Of a stretch of DNA of 43,230 nt, positions 1 through 8,247 are shown piece by piece (positions within the stretch are counted from its first letter, which is position 1; the number at the start of each line of letters is the position of its first letter). This DNA comes from a virus. The stretch spans positions 1-43,230 of the IMG/VR virus record IMGVR_UViG_3300030099_002102. One strand, 5' to 3'. The notes beneath the pieces are model-generated. The model saw only the letters and a list, made by a program, of their open reading frames with translations. It searched no databases and was not told the DNA's origin. Made by a program: the position numbers and the translations under genes.

Positions 1-20
1 ACCCAGTAGGAAGATTAATG

Positions 21-956
21 TTAAGAGTCTGTACATATTTTATGTGTAGGATATTTCTTACAAAACTTTGGTTTAGTATAAGCTTTAAATTCATGTGTGG
101 CAAGTTCTTTTTTTACGTCTTCCCAGTCAGGTCTATCTTCTGGGTTTTGTTCCCAAGCAATACGTGCCTCTTCACCTATCTTACCTTTATACGGACAGGG
201 TGTGCCTGCTTGCATCATCGATTTCCACACGCCAGGATTTTGACAGAGTAGAGCAACAGCAGCTACCTTCATTCCCATGTCGTAAAGAGCCTTGGAGTTT
301 TTCAATCTCTCACAATTTTCGTCTCTTACACTTCTACCAGTCGATACACCAAAGAACTGAGTCTGGACTGCCGAACTAGCTCCTGTAGTGCAAAGGTCTT
401 GGGAATAGGACATTATCGAAGGAGCTATGGCGGAGGGAGGAGCAGTTTTAATTCTTTGCGTTACTTTTTGTGTAGAATTATTTTCAGATACACTAGTACT
501 ACTATTGTTATTTATGTTGGTATTCTGATTTGTATTTGTGTTTACATTTTCTGTAGTCACAGAAGAAGTGCTTGTAGAGTTATTGGTATTTAGGTTAGTG
601 CTGTTATTTGTATTTAGGTTTGTATTGCTTGCTGTCGAGTTACTAGTTATAGCACTAGTAGTATTGTTTGTTACATTTTGTGTTTGAGTAATGTCAGATG
701 TCACAGTGCTTGTACTAGTTGTAGTATTGTTGTTAGTAGCAGTCGTAGTTATAGTGCTAGTATTTACATTGTTATTATTATTAGTTGCAACAGATGTACT
801 GTTTATAGTATTATTATTGGTATTATTATTTGTATTTGTACTGGTTACGGTACTCGTAGTTGTATTAGTTATGTTAGAGTCTTCAGCTAGTAGAAGGCTA
901 CTAACAGATATTAGTGCTACCCCTATGATAGCATACTCTCGTAGGTTTTTAATCAC
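21..956 (-). CDS. Exported Asn/Thr/Ser-rich protein with Cys-containing C-terminal domain
   Basis: 311 aa. Residues 1-24 form a signal peptide (basic start, hydrophobic core, cleavage likely after LLLA). Residues 25-165 are almost only N, T, S and V in short NTN/NST units, a flexible low-complexity stalk. The C-terminal 125 residues form a normal domain with six cysteines (189, 215, 238, 254, 299, 308) and a segment LYDMGMKVAAVALLC followed by AGTPCP. I recall similar segments in marine phage proteins of unknown function, but cannot name the family. It is the last gene of the leftward late operon in this window, 19 bp after the 1411-aa gene. An exported, possibly disulphide-bonded protein encoded beside virion genes could act at the host envelope or be attached to the particle; that role is inference. 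The coding call is confident. Confidence 0.85.
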   Translation of the reverse strand: MIKNLREYAIIGVALISVSSLLLAEDSNITNTTTSTVTSTNTNNNTNNNTINSTSVATNNNNNVNTSTITTTATNNNTTTSTSTVTSDITQTQNVTNNTTSAITSNSTASNTNLNTNNSTNLNTNNSTSTSSVTTENVNTNTNQNTNINNNSSTSVSENNSTQKVTQRIKTAPPSAIAPSIMSYSQDLCTTGASSAVQTQFFGVSTGRSVRDENCERLKNSKALYDMGMKVAAVALLCQNPGVWKSMMQAGTPCPYKGKIGEEARIAWEQNPEDRPDWEDVKKELATHEFKAYTKPKFCKKYPTHKICTDS

Positions 957-975
957 AACAATCTCCTATTGTGGT

Positions 976-3900
976 TTATCTATTTATTTTAACTTCGTAC
1001 TCTCTTTCTGCTGAGTCAAGTATTTCATCATCACTTATGTCTTCAGATATAGCAAACATACCTCTAACCATACTAACGTATTTGTTTCTAAATCTTACAC
1101 TTTCCCAAGAGTCTTTTTGTAAAGCTTTAGCAAGCACATCAGCAGACCTAGGGTTAGATATTACGTCTTGTAATGCTTTTAATCTTTTTCTTCTAAATAA
1201 TTGTAAAGTTATTTCACTTGCTACGTATCTAGGACTAACTACACCTCTTACAACACCATAAATTCTAGACATACCTGATTCTGCAGACATAGGTCTAGCC
1301 AAACCTCTTACACCTATAGCTGAAGTACCTTCACCAACCACTACAGAAAATTGAAATAATTTTTCTAAATCTTCTGCATGTTCTGGGTCTAAGTATTTAA
1401 ATAATTCTTTATGTTTTTTTAGAGACTGTTGAAAAAGCATACTATCTACTTCTTCTTGATACAATATTTTTATATCAGTTTCAGTTAAATCTTTTATAAA
1501 TAAATCTTTTCTATTCTTCTTAAAGTCTTCAAAAGATTTTCTATTTATAGATTGACTCATCTTTGTTACATCTTCATTTATAACTTGAGAAGATAAACGT
1601 AACATATCAGACTTAACTGCTTCTATTCTAGCCGCTTCGTCTACACCCTCATACCCTTTAGCTATTTCTTTTATAGTATCATCTAATCTTTTAACATCTT
1701 TAGTTGATGCAAATTTATTTAAAGTTTGAAATAACTCTAAATAACTATCAGTGCCCTGTTTTCCTAATACATTAAAAAGCCTGTCTTCTTCACTAAGTTT
1801 ATTTTGTCTTTGTTTTAAAGCATCCATTAATCTTTTTCCAGACTTTTCCATTTCTCTTTCAGCATTTTTAGCAAAGGGAACACCATTTAAATCATCTATG
1901 TTATCTACAACTTCTTGAGGTATAATATTTCTTTCAGCTAATTTTTTTAAAGTAATAGGGTTTAATGTATTTTCTCTGTTATTATCAATAACATTAGCAA
2001 TAGCATTTCTTATTATCATATTACCTCCTTCACCGCCATCTTTTAAAATTTGATCTAGCTGTGCTTCTACTTTTATGTGGTCACTATCTGTTAAAAAATC
2101 TTCAAATATTTCAAAGGTAGGTTGTGTAGTATCTCCTGTAGCGTCTTTCTTAAAAGGTTTATAACCTGTGCCTCTAGCATAAGGTTTAATATATGTTTGA
2201 TGAAATACATCACTAGCTTTTTTATAGGTAAATACTTCTATACCTTTTTTCATAGACACTATTTCTGAACCTATATCTAATAGTTCTTTTAACTGATTTG
2301 AAGTTTGAGCTGCATCAAATAACTCATCTCCTTCTAAACCTTTTCTAATTCTTAAATCTATTCCTTTTTTCATAAAGTGTAAATCATCTAAACGTAGTAA
2401 AGATTCTCCTGGGTCTACACCAAACTGTTCAGCTCTATTTATTAACTGTTTGTTTACTCTTTTTAATTCATCTACAGTTAAATCATCCAAACTTGATACT
2501 AAATCTAAATTGTTTACTTCCCTTTGAATATTAACAGTTTCTATAATTCTTTCATTAATAGCATCTCTATTTTTAGTATTAGCTGTCATTCTATTTAAAT
2601 TATCTATTAAAAGGTTTTCTTTATTTAATTTATTTACATAATCTACTTGAACTTGTTTTAATAATTTATTTATAGCAAAACCCATGTCAGGAGTTTGGGC
2701 TACACCTTTTACTGCTGCTGATCTATCCCTGCCAAATGAACTAGAACTTACATACTCAAACAATTCAGGAAAAGATGTTTTTATACTATCTGGGTCTTGA
2801 CTATCTAAGAAATTTACAAAATCATCGCCTACAAGTTCTTCTTGTCCTACATCTTGAAATGCCTGTTCGTAGGCTTTATCTTTTCTGTCTAAAGCTTTTT
2901 TTCTTGCAGCCTGTATATAAGAAGACTGTTCTTGACCCATTTCATTTAATTCATCTCCTGTCTTTCTACTATCAGGAACGTAGTTTTTATTTAAACTATT
3001 TATAGTTTCTTGTTTAGCCTTCATGCTATCCGCATTTTTTATAGGTCTAAGAATTTCAACTTCTTCTATATTATCTCCATATATAGTTTGTCGGTACTTT
3101 TTGTATTGTTCGTCTTTTTGTTTTGCAAGAAGGTCTTCCATACTATTTAATTCAATTTGATTAGATTCCATAATATTATTATTTCTTCTTCTTACCGCTT
3201 GTAAGATATTTTCAGAGGCTTCAAAAGCTGCCTGTTCATCATCCCCTAAAATATCATCTAACAAATCTTTAATTCTAGCACGTTGAGCATTTTCTTTTTC
3301 TAACATCTTCTGTGCTCTACCTTGCATATCTGCTGCAGTTAAACCTTGTTTTAATCCTAAGTTTATATCTTCTTTAGCTGCTAACCTAATGCCTCTTAAT
3401 GAGTCAGACATTAAAACTTGATCTAGAAGAAGGTCTAAATCTTCTGCTACTTTAGGATCAGTATTCATCATGTCATCTACGTTTTTAAAACCTTTTCTTC
3501 TAGCCGCTACGTCTAGCATATCATTTCTTAAAGCTAATGTAGTTTCAAAAGAATCTATTATATCTTTTGCTGCATCTCTATCGGCTTTATTAGCAGACTG
3601 TTGTAATTTTTTTATAGTTATAGAAAAATCTCTTAATTGAGACATGTCTTGTTTAGATATATCTACAAGTTCTGATAATTGAGTTGCATTTAAATTTTTA
3701 ATTTTATTTGGATCATATCCCAACACCTCAATTAAAAACTCTCTATCGCCTTTTTGCCTACCATCATCAGATACTACAAATGCCATCTTTTTTATTAAGT
3801 TAGTGGTTTCTTCTTTACCACCTAAAACAAAATCACTTACTCCAAACAGTCTTTGACCAGTTATTAAACCTATCCCAAGAAGAGGAAGTTTAAGAAAATT

Positions 3901-5211
3901 ATAGATAGTACTATCATTTAAAGTAGCAAATTCGCTAGTTTGTATTTGTCCTGCACCTTCTAAAGCAATATATGCACCAGTCATTCCTACATTACCAAAT
4001 GCTATATCTTTTGCTACATTTATTTTGTAAGCATTTTCGCCTAATTCTTCAAGTTGTTGCATCCTAGCAAGTCTTCTTGATGCACCGCCTTGAGTTACAC
4101 CAAACCTTACGAGACTTTCTATACTTTTTCCTCTACCTCTAAATATACCTTTTAAATCTTTTTCTAGTACTTTATGTAGAGCAGCTTTAGCTTCATCACT
4201 TTTTAAATAACTTATAGTGCCTCTACCTGTTTTAAATAAATATTCAACCCCACCACCTGTAAATAGTTGCCCACCTACATCTATTGTATCTGCTTTCTTT
4301 TTATTATATTTTAAATCACCACCATAGGCTAATTCATCATCAGCAATATCTTGAAATAATTTTCCAAAGTAATACATACCAGAACGAATTAAAGGTGAAC
4401 TTTTTCCTGATCTTTGGTACTCTTCAAACTGTTCTTGCCCAAAAGGATTTTCTAATCTTTTTTGATAACCTGCAACATCGTTTGGGTCCATGAACATAGC
4501 AGGTAAATCTAATACGGCTTCTTTAGGTAATGCTAAATTTAAAGCTGCAACTCTAAAAGGAAACTTAAATAAATCTTTTGTATTTTCAACAACTCTATCA
4601 GCTTCTCTTTTGTTATTAACTACTAAATCTTGAAACATCCCTATGCCTAAAGGGCTTATTTTTTTTTCTAATTCTTCTCTATTGTTAGGAGTAATAGCAG
4701 TAAAATCTCTTTGTTTGTACAATGCTACAGCCTCTTTATATGCTTGTTCTATCTCTTCTTCAGTTTTACCATTTGCTAAAAGATTTTTTTGTATAGCTGC
4801 TATAGCGTTATGAGAATTATAATTGGACAGTTCATCAGAATATTCTCCACCTTGTTTTATACCATTTCTAACCATGTCTTGTAAATAAAAAGCATTTAAC
4901 ATAATTTCTTTAGGTTCTAAATTTTCGTACACGCCTTCTTGATAAAAGTCTTTAACATTATCATTTAAAATACGAATATCTGAACCATTATCTTCTCTAA
5001 AATAACCCCCTTCAACACTTCTTCCTTGTTGTAAAGTTTCAAAAGTTTCTACATTTTGTTTACCTTTTTCAACAATACCTTTTACACTTCCCATCCAGTC
5101 AGGAATTTTTTCTTCTATAACAGCACCTAGTCTTCTTGTACCAAAGATGTTTGTATCACCTCTACCATCTTTAGTTTCTTCTATCTTTTTCATTTCATCT
5201 TCAATAGCCAT
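976..5211 (-). CDS. Very large (1411 aa) virion-type protein, probable internal/ejection protein
   Basis: 1411 aa, charged and largely alpha-helical in composition, with many K/E/D-rich stretches likely to form coiled coils. Two apolar segments stand out at about residues 405-425 and 437-457, flanking an otherwise hydrophilic chain; a further apolar stretch lies near 218-242. I recognise no enzymatic motif. Proteins of this size in the tail half of a podovirus late operon are commonly internal core or ejection proteins that enter the host envelope with the DNA (T7 gp15/gp16 are functional examples). No sequence similarity to those is claimed. It lies 15 bp downstream of the 628-aa gene and the start is preceded by AAAAAGGATTAAAT. 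Gene certain, function inferred from size and place. Confidence 0.8.
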   Translation of the reverse strand: MAIEDEMKKIEETKDGRGDTNIFGTRRLGAVIEEKIPDWMGSVKGIVEKGKQNVETFETLQQGRSVEGGYFREDNGSDIRILNDNVKDFYQEGVYENLEPKEIMLNAFYLQDMVRNGIKQGGEYSDELSNYNSHNAIAAIQKNLLANGKTEEEIEQAYKEAVALYKQRDFTAITPNNREELEKKISPLGIGMFQDLVVNNKREADRVVENTKDLFKFPFRVAALNLALPKEAVLDLPAMFMDPNDVAGYQKRLENPFGQEQFEEYQRSGKSSPLIRSGMYYFGKLFQDIADDELAYGGDLKYNKKKADTIDVGGQLFTGGGVEYLFKTGRGTISYLKSDEAKAALHKVLEKDLKGIFRGRGKSIESLVRFGVTQGGASRRLARMQQLEELGENAYKINVAKDIAFGNVGMTGAYIALEGAGQIQTSEFATLNDSTIYNFLKLPLLGIGLITGQRLFGVSDFVLGGKEETTNLIKKMAFVVSDDGRQKGDREFLIEVLGYDPNKIKNLNATQLSELVDISKQDMSQLRDFSITIKKLQQSANKADRDAAKDIIDSFETTLALRNDMLDVAARRKGFKNVDDMMNTDPKVAEDLDLLLDQVLMSDSLRGIRLAAKEDINLGLKQGLTAADMQGRAQKMLEKENAQRARIKDLLDDILGDDEQAAFEASENILQAVRRRNNNIMESNQIELNSMEDLLAKQKDEQYKKYRQTIYGDNIEEVEILRPIKNADSMKAKQETINSLNKNYVPDSRKTGDELNEMGQEQSSYIQAARKKALDRKDKAYEQAFQDVGQEELVGDDFVNFLDSQDPDSIKTSFPELFEYVSSSSFGRDRSAAVKGVAQTPDMGFAINKLLKQVQVDYVNKLNKENLLIDNLNRMTANTKNRDAINERIIETVNIQREVNNLDLVSSLDDLTVDELKRVNKQLINRAEQFGVDPGESLLRLDDLHFMKKGIDLRIRKGLEGDELFDAAQTSNQLKELLDIGSEIVSMKKGIEVFTYKKASDVFHQTYIKPYARGTGYKPFKKDATGDTTQPTFEIFEDFLTDSDHIKVEAQLDQILKDGGEGGNMIIRNAIANVIDNNRENTLNPITLKKLAERNIIPQEVVDNIDDLNGVPFAKNAEREMEKSGKRLMDALKQRQNKLSEEDRLFNVLGKQGTDSYLELFQTLNKFASTKDVKRLDDTIKEIAKGYEGVDEAARIEAVKSDMLRLSSQVINEDVTKMSQSINRKSFEDFKKNRKDLFIKDLTETDIKILYQEEVDSMLFQQSLKKHKELFKYLDPEHAEDLEKLFQFSVVVGEGTSAIGVRGLARPMSAESGMSRIYGVVRGVVSPRYVASEITLQLFRRKRLKALQDVISNPRSADVLAKALQKDSWESVRFRNKYVSMVRGMFAISEDISDDEILDSAEREYEVKINR

Positions 5212-5226
5212 ATTTAATCCTTTTTA

Positions 5227-7113
5227 CTATTCATCAAGTACTTTTAAATATTCTTCGTAAGCATCTGTTGGAACAGGGTCACCGATACGTACATCTTTAC
5301 CAAAACCAGTTATGCTTCTTCTAAAGAAAGGTGATCTAATTTGATTAAAACCTTCTGCAACTTCACTAGATTTTCCTTGTACTGTATTGAGACCCATAGT
5401 ATAAGCAGGTCTTATTCTACTTCCTGGAGTTTTTCCTGGGGCTAAGTCATTAAAAAATAAAAATCTTAATTTAAGAGAATCTTCTGGGTTACGTATTCTA
5501 TCTACAAATCTATAATTTCCTACAGGTGAGGCTGCTCTACTTGAGGCTAATTCAGAAATTGATCTATTCATTATTTGTGCAGCTTCTTCCTCTTCTCCTG
5601 GTAGGCTTCTAAGATAAACTTCTGCGTCAAAAGCTTTTCTTCCTATTTCTCCAAAAAGTGTAGCATGAATATTTGCTGTTTGTTCTAAACTAGCAGACCT
5701 AGCAAATAGACCACCTTCTTTATCTTCTCCTGTTATTTGTTGGAAAGCCCTAATAAAGTCAGCATCAGACACGGCTTTACCACCTTCATAGCCTTGGTTA
5801 GCAATAGCTATTGTAAATGCTAAAGCAATTTGTAAAGATGCTATAGCTGCAGTTTGATCTTCTTCACTTAGTAAACGTTCTTGACCTTCTGATATAGTGT
5901 ATAGTTTACCATCTTCTTTTAATCTATATTCATTTTGATCGTCAACTAAACTACTCATATGACCTCTTATGTCTTTTCCTGTAGCTTCCATTAAAAATTC
6001 ATTGGTTCTTCTTAAATCTTCACTATCTGCATACTTATTAGTATAGCCAGTTAACTCTGTTCTTAGTTGACTAATTTGACCTGTTCGACCAAACATACCT
6101 GCAATAGTTCTTCTTAAACTAAAAGCAGGACCAGTAACCATTTCACCTTTATTAAAAGTACCTTCTATAGGCACACCATTAGCATCTACCTCTACAGAAC
6201 CAAATTGTAAAATTCCTATTTGACTTAATAGTTTAAAAGCTGTTTTTTCAGCATTATAGGCTTGCTGCATTTCTGCTTGTCGTTTAGAATCTTTTTTTGT
6301 TTCTGAACTTACTTCATAAATGCCTGATATTCTTTTTTTATATAATTGATCGTTAATAGCTGCATACACATCATCTTTATTTCTATTACTCCAATTATTT
6401 TCAAATAAATTTTGACCAAGTGTAACATAATTTTCTGATACTTTAGGACCTTTAAAGAAAGTACCTATAGACTGTTCTACCTTACCCTTATTGATTAAGG
6501 CATTTGTATCTGTCAAATTTGCAAATCTACCGTCTGTATTAAATGTGTTAGACTTGTCATCCCAATCATCACCATACCTTTCTTTCATAGTAGGATTAAT
6601 TATTCTATTACTAAGACCTGTGCCTTCTCTTATGTCTCTAAAAATTTCTATTTCAGAAGGAGTCCAAGTACTTCTGTCACCCCACAACTGTTCTAAATCT
6701 CTAGTTCCAAGTTGCTTGTCTGGTCCAGATTTTTGAATATCAGTTTCTGACTTTTCTAATATTAAAGGATTTACTACAGTAGAGTAAAGTAATCTTTTCG
6801 CTTCCTCGTCTTTTAATATACTTGCCTGTTCATCTGCACTTAATTGTCCAAAATTAACCCAATTTTCTCTAGCAATAATTGGTATATCTGTTGCATTTAT
6901 ATTTTCACCTACTACAGGTTTAAAAGCTGTAAATCTATTATTACCTAAGTTAATAGTGTTAGTTGAAGTACCATCATAAAAATTGTTCCAAAAAGCTGTT
7001 CTTTCAGCTTTTTCTTCTATAGATTCTAATTCTCTTTCTCTTTCCCTTTGTTCGTCTTTTCTTTTATTTACTTCTTTAGCAGCACCTCCTAGAAGTCTTA
7101 AAAAATTACTCAT
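5227..7113 (-). CDS. 628-aa virion-type protein, probable internal protein
   Basis: 628 aa. The N-terminal 45 residues are a highly charged helix (repeated K/R/E), the rest is mixed helical without transmembrane segments. Residues about 415-440 contain an Ala/Ile-rich apolar stretch (IASLQIALAFTIAIA) that could pack in a core or touch a membrane. No catalytic motif recognised. It is separated by 1 bp from the upstream 203-aa gene and by 15 bp from the 1411-aa gene, so the three are almost certainly co-translated from one late mRNA. Together with its large neighbour it is a candidate for the internal core or ejection apparatus of a short-tailed phage; alternatives are a minor tail or head-tail protein. 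Confidence 0.78.
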   Translation of the reverse strand: MSNFLRLLGGAAKEVNKRKDEQRERERELESIEEKAERTAFWNNFYDGTSTNTINLGNNRFTAFKPVVGENINATDIPIIARENWVNFGQLSADEQASILKDEEAKRLLYSTVVNPLILEKSETDIQKSGPDKQLGTRDLEQLWGDRSTWTPSEIEIFRDIREGTGLSNRIINPTMKERYGDDWDDKSNTFNTDGRFANLTDTNALINKGKVEQSIGTFFKGPKVSENYVTLGQNLFENNWSNRNKDDVYAAINDQLYKKRISGIYEVSSETKKDSKRQAEMQQAYNAEKTAFKLLSQIGILQFGSVEVDANGVPIEGTFNKGEMVTGPAFSLRRTIAGMFGRTGQISQLRTELTGYTNKYADSEDLRRTNEFLMEATGKDIRGHMSSLVDDQNEYRLKEDGKLYTISEGQERLLSEEDQTAAIASLQIALAFTIAIANQGYEGGKAVSDADFIRAFQQITGEDKEGGLFARSASLEQTANIHATLFGEIGRKAFDAEVYLRSLPGEEEEAAQIMNRSISELASSRAASPVGNYRFVDRIRNPEDSLKLRFLFFNDLAPGKTPGSRIRPAYTMGLNTVQGKSSEVAEGFNQIRSPFFRRSITGFGKDVRIGDPVPTDAYEEYLKVLDE

Positions 7114-7114
7114 G

Positions 7115-7726
7115 CTATACCTCTTCCATTTCTATAAAACTGCCATCTGATTCTACAGGGGAGTCTTCTATGCGTTGATCTATTTTCCTACGTGCAGCAA
7201 CTGCTTTTTGGGCTTCCATAGCACGACCCTCTAATTCTTTTTCAAACGCCATGCCTCTCATTATTCTAGCTTCTTCAGGTTTTTGATTAACAAATGTTTC
7301 TAAAAGCATATTTTCTCTACCTTGCATAGCTTCCATTTCTGCTTCAGGGTCTTCTAAGAATATTTGTATATCTACACCTTCTTGTTTTGCCATGTCTACA
7401 AAAAACACAGTTAACGAAGGTTTTATTCCTTCAGCTAAGTCTGGAGTTATAGCACCAGTATGTGCTAAATGTTTTGTCATAGTATTTATAATTACTTCTA
7501 AAGGTATACCTGAAGCTAATGTTTCTAATGTTCTTTCTTTTAACTCTGGAGAAGAAAATTTTTTAGTTAGTTTTTGATACAATTCTTCAGGGTCTGTAAC
7601 TCTAGGAGGTTTTTCAAAAGGCATATCCCCTTGTTCTGTAGTTAAGGATTGACCTGGTATTGGATAACCAAAAGGATCACGTCTACCATTCATATCCATA
7701 TCAGGTGTTTCTAATCTTGTTTCCAT
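7115..7726 (-). CDS. 203-aa Met/Glu-rich hypothetical structural-region protein
   Basis: 203 aa, acidic, with many methionines (repeated MEAMQ-like and RGMAFEKELEGRAMEAQ segments) and a helical C-terminal half. A middle segment reads ETLASGIPLEVIINTMTKHLAHTGAITPDLAEG and then a short apolar strand, resembling small helper proteins found among phage tail genes, but I cannot name a family. It starts 1 bp after the preceding 169-aa gene, and ends 1 bp before the 628-aa gene, consistent with tight translational coupling. A chaperone or assembly role is possible from its acidic Met-rich helix, but this is only inference. Confidence 0.75.
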   Translation of the reverse strand: METRLETPDMDMNGRRDPFGYPIPGQSLTTEQGDMPFEKPPRVTDPEELYQKLTKKFSSPELKERTLETLASGIPLEVIINTMTKHLAHTGAITPDLAEGIKPSLTVFFVDMAKQEGVDIQIFLEDPEAEMEAMQGRENMLLETFVNQKPEEARIMRGMAFEKELEGRAMEAQKAVAARRKIDQRIEDSPVESDGSFIEMEEV

Positions 7727-7727
7727 T

Positions 7728-8237
7728 CTAGTCTCCTTTTAAAACATCAGGCAATTTTATATTTACTTCTGGAATATCAACAAAAGCTGAAGATGTATTT
7801 ATTGGAATATTTTTACCTTGAACAATACTATCTCTAAGTTTTTCTACTTGTGACTCTGTATCTTTAAGAATACTTTCTACTGTTCCTTTAAAGTCTTTCA
7901 TACCTGTTGCCTGCACATTATAATTTGGATAAGGTTCTACTACTTTACTTGAAACAGAAGACGGTCCAACTGTTGGAGTTTTTGATTGCTCTCCTACATT
8001 TTCAACTAAAGGTTGAATAAGACTCCTAGTTCCTCCAGGTTCTTTTTTTGTTCTTTCTCTTGATTCTTTATACTTTTCTTTTAAATCATCTACACCTATA
8101 AAACCAAACAACTCTCCTTCTTCATCTACAAAAGGAGAAGCTACAATTTTTAAAGCATCTGAAGCAGCATCACCTACCCAGTCTAAAGTGTCTCCTATTG
8201 CACCCCACATATCTCTTAATCCAGGAATACCTGCCAT
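7728..8237 (-). CDS. 169-aa hypothetical protein of the late operon
   Basis: 169 aa. The N-terminus (MAGIPGLRDMWGAIGDTLDWVGDAASDALKI begins the protein) is amphipathic and Trp-containing, like N-terminal membrane-active helices of virion proteins. The middle is charged and Pro/Ser-rich and the C-terminus contains a short helix (ESILKDTESQVEKLRD). No domain recognised. It sits 10 bp after the 930-aa gene and 1 bp before the 203-aa gene, inside the series of probable internal or tail proteins. A strong ribosome site (AAGGAGAGTAAA) precedes the ATG. Function unknown. Confidence 0.75.
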   Translation of the reverse strand: MAGIPGLRDMWGAIGDTLDWVGDAASDALKIVASPFVDEEGELFGFIGVDDLKEKYKESRERTKKEPGGTRSLIQPLVENVGEQSKTPTVGPSSVSSKVVEPYPNYNVQATGMKDFKGTVESILKDTESQVEKLRDSIVQGKNIPINTSSAFVDIPEVNIKLPDVLKGD

Positions 8238-8247
8238 TTTACTCTCC

